A stretch of DNA of 64,000 nucleotides from RZZS01 sp964491785 (GTDB lineage: Bacteria; Pseudomonadota; Alphaproteobacteria; Micavibrionales; Micavibrionaceae): positions 122,604-186,603 of the forward strand of contig CAZBGS010000005.1 of assembly GCA_964491785.1 (NCBI GenBank), read 5' to 3'. A program made the translations under genes and the position numbers. Positions within the stretch are counted from its first letter, which is position 1. The number at the start of each line of letters is the position of its first letter. Of this stretch, positions 1 through 9,038 are shown one piece after another. The notes beneath the pieces are model-generated. The model saw nothing but the letters and a program-made list of their open reading frames with translations, was not told where the DNA came from and ran no database searches.

Positions 1-922
1 GACTTCGCATCATCGGATCCACCGATGGCTTGCAAAAGTTCTCTGGCGGCCCCTCGTTCAGCCGGACATGGACAGACGTCCCTTTAACTTCAAACAGCAT
101 ATGATACCCGCCAGGAGCAATATGAATTCTTCCCGGAACAAAAGGCATTCCCGTTTCCCCCTCGACACAGGGAACTCCGGACTGCTGTTCTATATGCTGG
201 GCCAGTATCTTCGTAAAGGTCGCAGGCATATGCTGCGTTACCGCGATCGGCACATCAAGACTTTTGAAATGCTCCAGAACGGTAAAAAGCGCCTTCGGCC
301 CTCCGGTTGAGCTACCTATCGCCACCACCGAAGGCTTTCCCTGCCAGCCTGCGGAAGGGCTTCGCAATGTGATGGTTCTGTCAGTGCTGCGCGCAACAGG
401 ATGGTACGTGGCGACCCTGGCCGGGCGCTGGACTTCTTCCTCGGTCTTGGGTTTCCTTGCGGAAGTACCGCCGCTGATATTTTTTATCAACGACAGAAGA
501 AGCTCCTGAAAAGAGGCGGCCGAACTGGCATCTCTGGTACTGGAAGGTTTGCAGATATACTCCGTGGCGCCGAGCTGCAATGCACGCATCGACACGCTGG
601 CCCCTTTTTCGGTCAGCGTAGAACACATGATCACCTTTGCCGACGGGCAAACCTGCAAAAGCCTCGGCAAGGCGGTAAGCCCGTCCATTACCGGCATTTC
701 GATATCCAGAATGACGACATCGGGCGCAACCTTGGAAATGGAATTTATGGCCGCCTCGCCGTTATGGACTGAACTTACCACGACAATATAGGGATCTTTT
801 TCAAGAGCGCGCGAAATCATACCGCGAACGACAGCCGAATCATCGACAAGCATTACCCGGATCGGCCCCTTTTCGCCGGAGCCTGATCCTGAATTCGATG
901 AAGAGCGATCAGGTGGAAACAT
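1..922 (-). CDS. cheB: Chemotaxis protein-glutamate methylesterase CheB (C-terminus cut by window edge)
   Basis: CheB removes methyl groups from (and deamidates) receptor glutamates, resetting the chemoreceptor array once CheA has phosphorylated it. About 307 residues are visible; the C-terminus lies outside the window. Seen: an N-terminal receiver domain (acidic pair D27/D28, phospho-acceptor D73 in ILDIEMP, K125), a charged linker, then the methylesterase domain with GSSTGGP (catalytic Ser about 205), H231 in QHMPATFT and FCKPSVDPM. The ATG is preceded by GGAAGGG. It starts 22 bp after cheY and is the last visible gene of the che operon; the usual cheR partner is not in the window. The first 20 residues are a Ser/Gly-rich leader. 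The family call is firm. Confidence 0.95.
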   Translation of the reverse strand, partial: MFPPDRSSSNSGSGSGEKGPIRVMLVDDSAVVRGMISRALEKDPYIVVVSSVHNGEAAINSISKVAPDVVILDIEMPVMDGLTALPRLLQVCPSAKVIMCSTLTEKGASVSMRALQLGATEYICKPSSTRDASSAASFQELLLSLIKNISGGTSARKPKTEEEVQRPARVATYHPVARSTDRTITLRSPSAGWQGKPSVVAIGSSTGGPKALFTVLEHFKSLDVPIAVTQHMPATFTKILAQHIEQQSGVPCVEGETGMPFVPGRIHIAPGGYHMLFEVKGTSVHVRLNEGPPENFCKPSVDPMMRS

Positions 923-944
923 TTACAGTATGAACCCTTCCCAC

Positions 945-1328
945 CTAGTAATCGCTTCTCGGCTCGATCAAGCCGATCTGGACAAATTTTGATTCTATGA
1001 TGTCGGCATCAAAAGGCTTCATGATGTATTCATTGGCGCCAGCCATCATGGCTCTTTGGATATGCGACATATTATTTTCAGTTGTGCAGAAAATCACCAG
1101 AGGCTTGTCGCCTCCCTCAAGCATTCTGAGCTTTTCAAGAAATTCAATGCCGCTCATGACCGGCATGTTCCAGTCGAGCAGAATGGAATCCGGCAATTGA
1201 TCCGCGCACATTTCGTAGGCTTGCTGACCGTCCTCAGCTTCCAGACAGGAAAAACCGAGATCCTCGACGATGCGCCTGGCTACCTTGCGGACGACCTTGC
1301 TATCATCGACGACCAAACATGATTTCAT
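945..1328 (-). CDS. cheY: Chemotaxis response regulator CheY
   Basis: Single-domain receiver of 127 residues that takes phosphate from CheA and would act on the flagellar switch or another motility output. Seen: D8/D9 acidic pocket, phospho-acceptor D52 in LLDWNMP, and the conserved Lys in YIMKPF near residue 105; no output domain. An in-frame TTG nine bases upstream (1337) would lengthen it, but the ATG at 1328 is better placed after GGGGTTGG. It lies between cheW and cheB on the same strand. No flagellar genes are in the window, so the output of the pathway cannot be read here. Confidence 0.93.
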   Translation of the reverse strand: MKSCLVVDDSKVVRKVARRIVEDLGFSCLEAEDGQQAYEMCADQLPDSILLDWNMPVMSGIEFLEKLRMLEGGDKPLVIFCTTENNMSHIQRAMMAGANEYIMKPFDADIIESKFVQIGLIEPRSDY

Positions 1329-1419
1329 TTCTACCAACCCCGTAACACTTGCCTTGTTTCAACAAGCATATACTCTCTTGTCTAACCAGACAGTTAATTT
1401 TTTATGCTTCCGGCTTTTT

Positions 1420-1905
1420 TTAGTGCACAGTGTTAAGTACCTTGGCCACATCAAGGACGACCAGCAACTCTTCCTTGAGTCGGTAAATACCAAGCGAAAT
1501 GTCCTTCCATACCGGATCAAGCGTCGGCGGATTGCTTTCGAAGTCGCTCTGCTGAAGCGAAAGAACATCACCGACACGATCTATGATCAAGCTGAACAAC
1601 TCGTTTTTATGTTCGACGACCACGCTCATTTTTTGTGTCTGATCGTCTTCCTTCTCGATACCCAGACGCTTGCGCACGTCTATAGCCGTAACAATGCGCC
1701 CCCGCAGGTTAAGCGCCCCTGCAACCTCTGGCGGAGCAAGCGGTATTCTCGTAACCCTCTGAGTGCCAAGAACATCCTGAACCTGCAGAACGGGAATTCC
1801 GAAAAGCTGGCCTGCTATATAGATAGTAAGGAAATCCTCAGAAAGGTCGTGGCCGATATTCTCACGATCTTCGGTATCCTCGTGCCTTTGTTTGACTGCA
1901 GTCAT
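1420..1905 (-). CDS. cheW: Chemotaxis coupling protein CheW
   Basis: CheW links chemoreceptors to CheA in the signalling array. The 161-residue protein is one CheW domain from about residue 25: FLTIYIAGQLFGIPV, then GALNLRGRIVTAIDVR and FSLIIDRVGDV, the usual family signatures. The first ~22 residues are a charged tail. The stop codon of cheA directly abuts this start, so the two are probably translated together; a 91-bp gap separates cheW from cheY. Length and motifs are normal. Confidence 0.94.
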   Translation of the reverse strand: MTAVKQRHEDTEDRENIGHDLSEDFLTIYIAGQLFGIPVLQVQDVLGTQRVTRIPLAPPEVAGALNLRGRIVTAIDVRKRLGIEKEDDQTQKMSVVVEHKNELFSLIIDRVGDVLSLQQSDFESNPPTLDPVWKDISLGIYRLKEELLVVLDVAKVLNTVH

Positions 1906-4701
1906 TTAAGATGCCTTTCCATTTTCAGCAAGGGTTTGCGAAAGTGTTGACAATAAGGTTTCGCGATCGAATTTCGCTACGTATTTCCTAAATCCCGCCT
2001 CGCGCCCGCGATCAAGATCCTGCGGAGTGGCATGCGATGACAGCGCGACAAGCGGTATATCCTGCCATTTGCTGCTCGCCTTGATACGCTCGGCGAATTC
2101 AAAGCCGCTCATTTCGGGCATTTCGATATCGCTGACGATAACATCGAATCTCTTGTCCGCCTCACAAAGCTTCAGAGCTTCCAGCGGGCTTTCCAAAGTG
2201 GTCACTTCATAGCCGGCAACGGTCAGAAGCGGCGTCAGCATGTTGCGGAAAAACGGACTGTCATCGACCAGCAGCACTTTCTTCCTTCCGGCTTCCCCGA
2301 AAGGATCGACTGCCGCTTTGTACCAGTCGGTATCCGCGCTGCGCAGATAATATCCGACATCGATAACATCGGTCGCCTTGCCCTCGATTATGGCGCTGCC
2401 GAGAAGCCCCTTGTCGCGGCCTGCCGATTGCATCTCCATATGTTCCTCAACGATATCTATAATACTGTCGACGACAAGCCCCATCGAACTCTTTTCATCG
2501 CTGAATACCAGAACCGGCTTCTCCGGCGCGTTTTCAATATCGACGCCCTTGAAAGATACCAGTGGCATAAGCTTGCCGCGATATTGCACCACCATCTGAT
2601 CGTTCGAGTTTTCAATCGCCTCCGATTTGATATTCTCAAGCCTGGCCACCAGAGCCAACGGCACGGCCTTCGGAGCGCCCTTGCCTGCCGAGAACAGCAG
2701 AAGCGTTATCTTTTCCTCCGATCTCGGCCTTGAACTGTCTTCTTCCTCGGCCATATCCATCGAATCCGCCTGCTCGATCTCGCCGGTAGCCTTGGCAATG
2801 CCGGTAGGATCCAGGATCATAATCACACTGCCATCCCCCAGAATGGTGTTGCCGGAGAATAGCTCAATGCTCTTCAGTATCGTCGAAACCGGTTTGACGA
2901 CGATTTCCTCGGTGTCATAAACACGGTCAACGATAATGCCGAAGTTATAGGTACCGATCTGGGTAACGACAATATACTGCTTTTCCTCATCGACAGTATC
3001 CTTGCCCTCGCTGTAGCCTGAAATATTAAGAATTTTCCGCAGCGATACCAGTGGAAGCAACCTGTCCCGAAGCCGGAAGACCGGGGATCCTTTGATCATC
3101 TCGATCCTGTTTTCTCCGGTAAGGGAAGCCTTGACCAGCTCTCTCACCGCGATCTGCGGAATCGCAAAGCGCTCGCCCGCCGATTCCACGATAAGCGCCG
3201 ATACGATAGCCAGCGTCAAAGGTATCTTGATAATGAACCTCGATCCCCTTCCCTCCACTGACTTCAGCTCGATAGAACCGCCGATCTTCTCGATGTTGGT
3301 TTTAACAACGTCCATTCCTACGCCGCGCCCCGACACAGCCGTAACCTTGTCGGCCGTCGAAAAGCCCGGACGGAAGATGAACTGATGGATTTGCTGCACT
3401 GACATTTCGTTTAGATCTTCTTTGGTTGCCAGTTGCTTTTCCAAAGCCTTCTTCTTGATCTTCTCGGTGTTCAAACCTTTACCGTCGTCGCTGATCTCGA
3501 TAATGATATGCCCGCCCTCGTGATAGGCGTTAAGCACGATTTTCCCGGTGGCTGGCTTGCCCGCCGCTTTTCTCTCGGCAGGAGTTTCTATCCCGTGATC
3601 CGCCGAATTTCGCACCATATGCGTGAGGGGATCCTTGATCAGCTCCAGCACCTGACGATCAAGCTCGGTCTCGCTGCCATGCATATCGAGATCAATCTTC
3701 TTGTCGAGCTCCATGCCGATATCGCGGATAATTCTCGGAAGCTTGCCCCAGGCGTTGCCGATAGGCTGCATCCTGGTCTTCATCACGCCTTCCTGAAGTT
3801 CGGACACGACGTGGTTCAGGCGTTGTAGCGGTGCTGTGAACTCGCTTTCCTGATGGGTTCGCAGTATTTGCAGAAGCTGGTTGCGGGTCAGAACCAGTTC
3901 GCTAACCATCGTCATCAGATTTTCAATGACGTTAACGCTTACCCGCAGCGATTGATTGGCAACCGCCGATTCTTTTGCGACCATCTGCTTTTGCGAGGCA
4001 TCATCTTCCTCGATATCCATTTCCATATCTTTTTCCATATCTGTTTCCGCGGTCATCATGCTCTCCGTTAGGGATTGATCCACACTTGCGCTGGTAACTT
4101 TTTTCAGTTCGATAATTTCTTCATGCTCGTCCTCGACCGGCCCGGGCACCACAAAACCGGCCTTGTCCTCGGAAATGCCCCCCGCGATTTCTACTTCGTC
4201 TTCTTCTTTAAACTGAACTGGAATTTCCTCGCACGGCATTGCCTCAGCCATGCTTTCAGCGACACCTCCCGCCATAACCGGTACGAAATCCGCTTCACCG
4301 CCGCCGCCCGAGCTTTCGCTGTTGCAGCTTTCAAAGATCGCGTCCAGGCGGCTGATAAGATCGTTGTCGTTCCCGTCCGGCTCGGAGCCGTTCTCCTCGA
4401 TTTCCGAAAGTATGTATTTGATTCGGTCGATTGATTCGAAAATGATGGTTACGTATCCGGGGGTAACCTCAAGAGTGCCCTCGCGAAACAATCCGAGGAC
4501 ATTCTCGGCATGGTGGGCCACTGTCTCCAGCCTTGGCAGACCGAGAAACCCGCAAGTCCCTTTGATGGTATGCATCAGGCGGAATATTTTTGACAATAAT
4601 TCCAGGTCATTAGGATTTTGTTCAAGACTAACGAGATCCAGATCGAGTTCTTCAAGACTCTCATTGGTTTCGGTAATAAATTCCGTAATTAGTTCATCCA
4701 T
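1906..4701 (-). CDS. cheA: Hybrid chemotaxis histidine kinase CheA with extra CheW-like and receiver domains
   Basis: CheA autophosphorylates in response to receptors and passes phosphate to CheY and CheB. At 931 residues it is longer than a classical CheA (about 650). Domains in order: HPt with phospho-His44 (MHTIKGT), a long acidic linker (~130-245), dimerisation helices, the HATPase with NSADHGIETP, DDGKGLN and GRGVGMDVV, a CheW-like regulatory domain (~530-665), a second more divergent CheW-like segment (~675-800), and a C-terminal receiver (VLLVDDSPFF, phospho-site in IVSDIEMPEM). It is thus a CheA-receiver hybrid; the receiver may serve as a phosphate sink. First gene of the che operon. 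Confidence 0.95.
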   Translation of the reverse strand: MDELITEFITETNESLEELDLDLVSLEQNPNDLELLSKIFRLMHTIKGTCGFLGLPRLETVAHHAENVLGLFREGTLEVTPGYVTIIFESIDRIKYILSEIEENGSEPDGNDNDLISRLDAIFESCNSESSGGGGEADFVPVMAGGVAESMAEAMPCEEIPVQFKEEDEVEIAGGISEDKAGFVVPGPVEDEHEEIIELKKVTSASVDQSLTESMMTAETDMEKDMEMDIEEDDASQKQMVAKESAVANQSLRVSVNVIENLMTMVSELVLTRNQLLQILRTHQESEFTAPLQRLNHVVSELQEGVMKTRMQPIGNAWGKLPRIIRDIGMELDKKIDLDMHGSETELDRQVLELIKDPLTHMVRNSADHGIETPAERKAAGKPATGKIVLNAYHEGGHIIIEISDDGKGLNTEKIKKKALEKQLATKEDLNEMSVQQIHQFIFRPGFSTADKVTAVSGRGVGMDVVKTNIEKIGGSIELKSVEGRGSRFIIKIPLTLAIVSALIVESAGERFAIPQIAVRELVKASLTGENRIEMIKGSPVFRLRDRLLPLVSLRKILNISGYSEGKDTVDEEKQYIVVTQIGTYNFGIIVDRVYDTEEIVVKPVSTILKSIELFSGNTILGDGSVIMILDPTGIAKATGEIEQADSMDMAEEEDSSRPRSEEKITLLLFSAGKGAPKAVPLALVARLENIKSEAIENSNDQMVVQYRGKLMPLVSFKGVDIENAPEKPVLVFSDEKSSMGLVVDSIIDIVEEHMEMQSAGRDKGLLGSAIIEGKATDVIDVGYYLRSADTDWYKAAVDPFGEAGRKKVLLVDDSPFFRNMLTPLLTVAGYEVTTLESPLEALKLCEADKRFDVIVSDIEMPEMSGFEFAERIKASSKWQDIPLVALSSHATPQDLDRGREAGFRKYVAKFDRETLLSTLSQTLAENGKAS

Positions 4702-4789
4702 GGCTGGTCCCTTGATACAGGCCGAAGTAAAGGCCTTGCCGACTTATATATGTCATAAAGCATCTCAAGTTTGTTTTACTTAAGACAAC

Positions 4790-4822
4790 AAAAAAGGAAT
4801 ACCTGTCGGCTTACAGCATTCC
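4790..4822 (-). terminator. Probable rho-independent terminator of chpT
   Basis: Read on the minus strand, the arms GGAAT/ATTCC (4796-4800 with 4818-4822) and CTGT/ACAG close a short loop and are followed by six Ts. It lies about 100 bp after the chpT stop and upstream of cheA, so it should separate chpT from the che operon. The stem has a small internal loop, so its strength is uncertain. Confidence 0.6.
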
Positions 4823-4919
4823 CTGATCTTTTATTATATTATACTTTTATTATTTTTAGAATAGGTTAATCTTCGACTACTGGTGTATGACCTTATGGAA
4901 TCTCTTGTCCTCCGGCATA

Positions 4920-5549
4920 TCAGCAAGCGCGAATATAAAGCCTTGCCGCTTTCCCGGCCTCCTCCTCAAGACTGACCTCGAAAGAGTATTGTTTTGCTAT
5001 CATACACAGAGCGTAAGGATGGATCGTTTTGGGATCAAGCCGGCTTTCGTTAACCTCCCCCTTTAGCGCGCCTGCCACGCCCGGTCTTACCGCGAAATCC
5101 TGCCCTTCGGCTATAACCAATGTCTCTCCGGCATCGACTCCCGGACGCACGGAAACATTGCCGCCTTTCGGAAGAAACTCCTGGGCCAGCATCAGGCATC
5201 CCATAAGAACCTTGCAAAAACCCGGCGGGTTTCCTGCCTGCCCCAGCGGCGCATACGGATCCCAGCTCTGCGAAACTTTCCTGTCTCCGGAAATAAGTGC
5301 CGAAAAAGCTTTTTGTATATCCTCGGGCTTTATGCTGGAATCCCCTCCGCCTGCGCCGTAGGCGTAGCGGAAGGCCTGCAGCTTCGCCGAAGCCTGGGCC
5401 GCGCTGAATTTTATCAGGGAAAGCGCCTCTTCAACTGCGTCCGGCCCCATTTCCTCCAGATATTCCACTCCATTATTTACCGCCCCCACCGGACTCACCA
5501 GATCATGACAAATACGCGAAGCCAGAAGCTCAAGCACTTTGATATCCAT
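4920..5549 (-). CDS. chpT: ChpT-like histidine phosphotransferase
   Basis: A 209-residue protein of the ChpT family. In Caulobacter ChpT moves phosphate from the hybrid kinase CckA to CtrA and CpdR. Seen: the pseudo-kinase dimerisation helix with the phospho-His motif RICHDLVSPVGAVNNG near residue 14, followed by a degenerate HATPase-like domain. The ATG at 5549 is chosen because GGGGGGAAAATG sits directly before it; a further 20 upstream codons are open but lack a ribosome site. It is codirectional with the che operon and separated from it by a terminator. Its position next to cheA is suggestive of cross-talk, but this is inference. Confidence 0.85.
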   Translation of the reverse strand: MDIKVLELLASRICHDLVSPVGAVNNGVEYLEEMGPDAVEEALSLIKFSAAQASAKLQAFRYAYGAGGGDSSIKPEDIQKAFSALISGDRKVSQSWDPYAPLGQAGNPPGFCKVLMGCLMLAQEFLPKGGNVSVRPGVDAGETLVIAEGQDFAVRPGVAGALKGEVNESRLDPKTIHPYALCMIAKQYSFEVSLEEEAGKAARLYIRAC

Positions 5550-5717
5550 TTTCCCCCCCAGATGCCGACACATGAATTTATAAAATGCCACAAACCGGCC
5601 TCCCGGCAAAGTGTCTGGTGACAGAAGATGTCCTTTTGGCTTCTCCCCCAGGAACCTTTCCAGACGAAAGCCGTTGTTGAACCTTGTAAAATTCGACTTC
5701 GAGCCCGGAGGGAAAGA

Positions 5718-6368
5718 ATGACAAGAGCGGCAATTTTATCGCTGGCAACAGCTATCATGATCGCCATAAGCTTCTCTGCCTTTGCCGGAGCCAATGTCGA
5801 CGAAGGCCTTTACGATCCTGCCCCTCCGGAAGGCTCTGCTTTCATCCGTTTTGTGCACGCAAGGCAGGGGAAAACCGGTTCCGAACCGGCGTCTGCGGGA
5901 GGCAAGACTTTCGACTACCTCGAATTCAAGGAAGTGTCCTCCTATTTTGTAATCCCGCAAGGCCGAACGAAGGTCGCCATAAACCAGGCAACTCAGGAAA
6001 TTGAGGTTATGCCGGGAAATTTTTATACCTTGATCCTGACTCCCGACAATCAACTGAAAACCCATCATGACGAAACCAGTGACAACCGCGCAAAAGCGCA
6101 AGTGACATTATATAACTACGGCGCTCAGAAAAACGTTTCGCTAAAAACATCTGACGGAAGCATCCCGGTTATCGAGAATGTCGCCAGAGGCGAAAGCGGC
6201 CGCCGCGATATCAATCCCGTAAACGTCTCTTTTGCGATATTTGAAAATGACAGAAAGATCGCGGAACTCGAATCCATTTCCCTTGAACGCTCACAATCAT
6301 ATTCGGCATTCCTGTTCCCGGACGGAGACGCAATCTGGAAACGTGCGGCCACAAACACCACCAGGTAA
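5718..6368 (+). CDS. algF: AlgF-like alginate/exopolysaccharide O-acetyltransferase component, periplasmic
   Basis: A 216-residue exported protein resembling AlgF, the periplasmic subunit needed for O-acetylation of alginate-like polymers together with the membrane acyltransferase AlgI. Seen: a signal peptide (residues ~1-22, ending AFAG) and an AlgF-type beta-rich body starting with LYDPAPPEGSAFIRFVHA. The start is set by GGAGGGAAAG just before the ATG; the longer open frame has no ribosome site. The stop overlaps the algI start (TAATG), so translation is probably coupled. No algJ/algX-type SGNH acetylesterase gene is next to it, unlike in Pseudomonas. Confidence 0.8.
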   Translation: MTRAAILSLATAIMIAISFSAFAGANVDEGLYDPAPPEGSAFIRFVHARQGKTGSEPASAGGKTFDYLEFKEVSSYFVIPQGRTKVAINQATQEIEVMPGNFYTLILTPDNQLKTHHDETSDNRAKAQVTLYNYGAQKNVSLKTSDGSIPVIENVARGESGRRDINPVNVSFAIFENDRKIAELESISLERSQSYSAFLFPDGDAIWKRAATNTTR

Positions 6369-7795
6369 TGGTTTTCTCTTCCGCAATATTCTTGTTTCTG
6401 TTCCTGCCTTTTTATCTCGCCATTTATTACTTTACTCCCTTTCGCTGGCGATCCTTCACAATTCTTGTCGGCAGCTATGTCTTTTACGCCTGGTGGCGGG
6501 TTGATTTCCTCTTTCTGTTTGCCGGTGTGACGCTGTGGAACTTTTTTTGCGGCAAAAGGATCATGGCCTGCGAAGGCAGGCCCTCGTCCCGCCTCTGGAT
6601 GCAAGCGGGAGTGGCCGGCGATTTGCTTACCCTTGCCTTTTTCAAATATTACAATTTTGGCATCGAGAGCCTGAATGCAATTCTTTCGGCCTCTGGCATG
6701 AACACAATGGAAGCCTTGCGATTTATCCTGCCCATTGGAATCTCTTTTTATATCTTTCAATCCATAAGCTTCCTGATCGACCTTTACCGGAAAGACGCCC
6801 CCCCCCCTGGCCGCTTTATAGATTTCGCTGCCTTCATCTCTCTGTTTCCGCAACTGATAGCCGGCCCGGTGCTGCGATACAAGGATCTTGCCGGACAGTT
6901 CGAAAGCCGAACCCACAGCTTCGACAAATTTAGCGAAGGCGCCTACCGGTTCATGATCGGCTTTTCAAAAAAAGTTCTGATTGCCGATTCGGTATCACCG
7001 GTTGTCGATATGGTTTTCGATCTTGAAAGCCCTACAATGGGTGAGGCCTGGCTTGGAATCCTGGCCTATACCCTGCAGCTTTACTTCGACTTTTCCGGTT
7101 ACAGCGACATGGCCATAGGCCTTGGCCTGATGATGGGCTTTCGCTTTATCGAAAACTTCAACTATCCTTATATCAGCAGTTCGATAACCGAATTCTGGCG
7201 GCGCTGGCACATATCGCTCTCTGCCTGGCTGAGGGACTATCTTTATATCCCCCTCGGCGGTAACCGCAAGGGAACCGCAAGAACCTATATCAACCTTTTC
7301 CTTACCATGCTTCTCGGCGGTCTCTGGCATGGGGCCAGTTGGACATTCGTGATCTGGGGCGGATATCACGGAGCTCTTCTGGCCATCGAAAGACTGGCAG
7401 GCAAATCTCCGCCTGCTGATGACAGATATTATCAAACGGCCCGTCTTCCTAAAGTAGCCCTCACATTTTTATTGGTGATATCAGGCTGGGTGCTTTTCCG
7501 TTCGCCGGAAATCGCCGGAGCAATCACGTTCTACAAATCCATGTTCGGCTTTAACGGTTTCGCGGGTCTGAGCGACAGGACAGACTGGAGAATTGGGGGC
7601 TACTCCTTAGCTGCCCTGATAGCAGGATATCTTTTAGTTTTCGCTGTTCCCGCCATCCAGGCGGCCGCCGGAAAATCTCACTTCAAGGAATCCCGTGATA
7701 TCCGCATCCATATTTTTGTAGCCCTGCTCTTTATTCTGGGCGTCGTCAAACTCATAGCCCAAAGCTATTCGCCATTCCTTTATTTCCAATTCTGA
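6368..7795 (+). CDS. algI: AlgI-like MBOAT O-acyltransferase
   Basis: A 475-residue polytopic membrane protein of the MBOAT family, which transfers acetyl groups across the inner membrane for polysaccharide acetylation. Seen: many hydrophobic segments, LIAGPVLRY, LQLYFDFSGYSDMAIGLGLM, NFNYPY, EFWRRWHISLS and the catalytic-His block GGLWHGASWTFVIWGGYHG, all in the usual family order. It overlaps algF by the TAATG arrangement and ends about 180 bp before terC. The acceptor polymer is unknown: no alginate or cellulose synthase genes are in the window. Confidence 0.88.
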   Translation: MVFSSAIFLFLFLPFYLAIYYFTPFRWRSFTILVGSYVFYAWWRVDFLFLFAGVTLWNFFCGKRIMACEGRPSSRLWMQAGVAGDLLTLAFFKYYNFGIESLNAILSASGMNTMEALRFILPIGISFYIFQSISFLIDLYRKDAPPPGRFIDFAAFISLFPQLIAGPVLRYKDLAGQFESRTHSFDKFSEGAYRFMIGFSKKVLIADSVSPVVDMVFDLESPTMGEAWLGILAYTLQLYFDFSGYSDMAIGLGLMMGFRFIENFNYPYISSSITEFWRRWHISLSAWLRDYLYIPLGGNRKGTARTYINLFLTMLLGGLWHGASWTFVIWGGYHGALLAIERLAGKSPPADDRYYQTARLPKVALTFLLVISGWVLFRSPEIAGAITFYKSMFGFNGFAGLSDRTDWRIGGYSLAALIAGYLLVFAVPAIQAAAGKSHFKESRDIRIHIFVALLFILGVVKLIAQSYSPFLYFQF

Positions 7796-7894
7796 ATTTC
7801 TTTCCTGTTTGGAATTCTCGTCTAAACTGCTATTCTGTAACGACTTGAAGCATAAATTTTGCATCAGGGCATTATAGTAGTTTATCTTCAAATA

Positions 7895-7956
7895 GTACCG
7901 GGCCCCTCTGGCATTCTCACCCCGGAATGCGATGTCGGTACGGCGCGTCAGGCGCC
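7895..7956 (+). promoter_or_regulatory. Structured 5' leader before terC (two hairpins)
   Basis: Seen: a two-tier hairpin with outer arms GTACCG (7895-7900) and CGGTAC (7936-7941) and inner arms GCATTC (7911-7916) and GAATGC (7925-7930), followed at once by a second hairpin GGCGC-GTCAG-GCGCC (7942-7956). The terC ribosome site GGGAGGGG (7966-7973) starts 10 bases later. No T-run follows, so control of translation is likelier than termination. Many TerC genes carry the yybP-ykoY manganese riboswitch, but its conserved core is not recognisable here. Confidence 0.4.
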
Positions 7957-7977
7957 TATTTCATAGGGAGGGGAGCA

Positions 7978-9021
7978 ATGGAACTGATACACGGATTTCT
8001 GATCTTCGAAGTACTCCACAAGCCGGTCTGGATGTGGTTGATTTTTTTTGCGGTAGTCCTTTTCCTGCTGGCCCTCGACCTTGGCCTGCTCCATAAGAAG
8101 CAGCATGAGATCGGCATCAAGGAAAGCCTTCTGATGTCGGCTTTTTATATTTCCATGGGCTTCGCGTTCGGCGGCTGGGTCTGGTGGTTCCAGGGCGCGG
8201 AAAAGAGTCTCGAATACCTTACCGTGTTCGTAGTCGAAAAATCATTGTCGATGGACAATATTTTCGTGATTGCGCTTATCTTCGACTATTTCGCCATTCC
8301 CCGCATGTACCAGCATCGCACGCTGTTCTACGGCATCATCGGCGTGCTGCTTTTGCGCGGCCTGATGATCGCAGCCGGAGCCGCCCTCCTCAGCAGGTTC
8401 GAATGGGTTCTTTTGCTGTTTGGCGCCCTGTTGATCGTTGCTGGCATAAAATTGCTGTTCATGGGAGAAGAGAAGCCGGATATCAGCAATAACGGAACCC
8501 TCAGATTTCTAAGACGGCATTTCCGAACCACCGACAGACTTTACGGCCAGAGCTTTTTCATCTACCTGCCAAGCGCCAAGCGCGGCATGGATGTCCTCTA
8601 CATGACTCCTCTTTTTGTCGCGCTTGTGATGATAGAAATCGCGGATGTGATTTTTGCCATCGATTCTGTCCCGGCAAACTTCGCTATCACAAGAGATCCC
8701 TATATCATATATACCAGCAGCGTATTCGCGATACTCGGGCTGCGGGCCTTGTTCTTTGCGCTTTCTGCCATCATTGAACGCTTCAAATACGTGAAATACG
8801 CTCTGGCTGCTGTGCTTGTATTCATTGGCGGGAAAGTTTTCGCCGTCGAAATGTTCCATCTCGACAAATTCCCCCCCTCGATCTCGCTTGGCGTAACAAT
8901 TATCCTGCTGTCCATGGGCTTCTTCTACTCACTCTGGAAAACCAGGGAAGAAGAAAAACAGCTTGAACCCGCCGCAAAGCAACCCGCCCAAAGCCAAAGC
9001 CAGCTGGTTTCAGGAGAATAA
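7978..9021 (+). CDS. TerC-family integral membrane protein
   Basis: A 347-residue polytopic membrane protein of the TerC family, whose members act in manganese export or metalation of secreted proteins; the tellurite label is historical. Seen: about nine hydrophobic segments and the family motifs EKSLSMDNIFV (near residue 80) and ADVIFAIDSVPA, whose acidic residues lie within membrane segments. The start at 7978 has GGGAGGGG upstream; the longer frame from 7927 overlaps the structured leader and is unlikely. The C-terminal ~25 residues are a soluble Gln/Glu-rich tail. It stands alone, between algI and a convergent tRNA gene. Confidence 0.87.
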   Translation: MELIHGFLIFEVLHKPVWMWLIFFAVVLFLLALDLGLLHKKQHEIGIKESLLMSAFYISMGFAFGGWVWWFQGAEKSLEYLTVFVVEKSLSMDNIFVIALIFDYFAIPRMYQHRTLFYGIIGVLLLRGLMIAAGAALLSRFEWVLLLFGALLIVAGIKLLFMGEEKPDISNNGTLRFLRRHFRTTDRLYGQSFFIYLPSAKRGMDVLYMTPLFVALVMIEIADVIFAIDSVPANFAITRDPYIIYTSSVFAILGLRALFFALSAIIERFKYVKYALAAVLVFIGGKVFAVEMFHLDKFPPSISLGVTIILLSMGFFYSLWKTREEEKQLEPAAKQPAQSQSQLVSGE

Positions 9022-9038
9022 AAGCACGCTTTGTTTGA

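Noticed and set aside
7895..7956. yybP-ykoY manganese riboswitch before terC
   Set aside because: The conserved core sequences of that family are not visible; only generic hairpins are seen. Kept as an unassigned structured leader.
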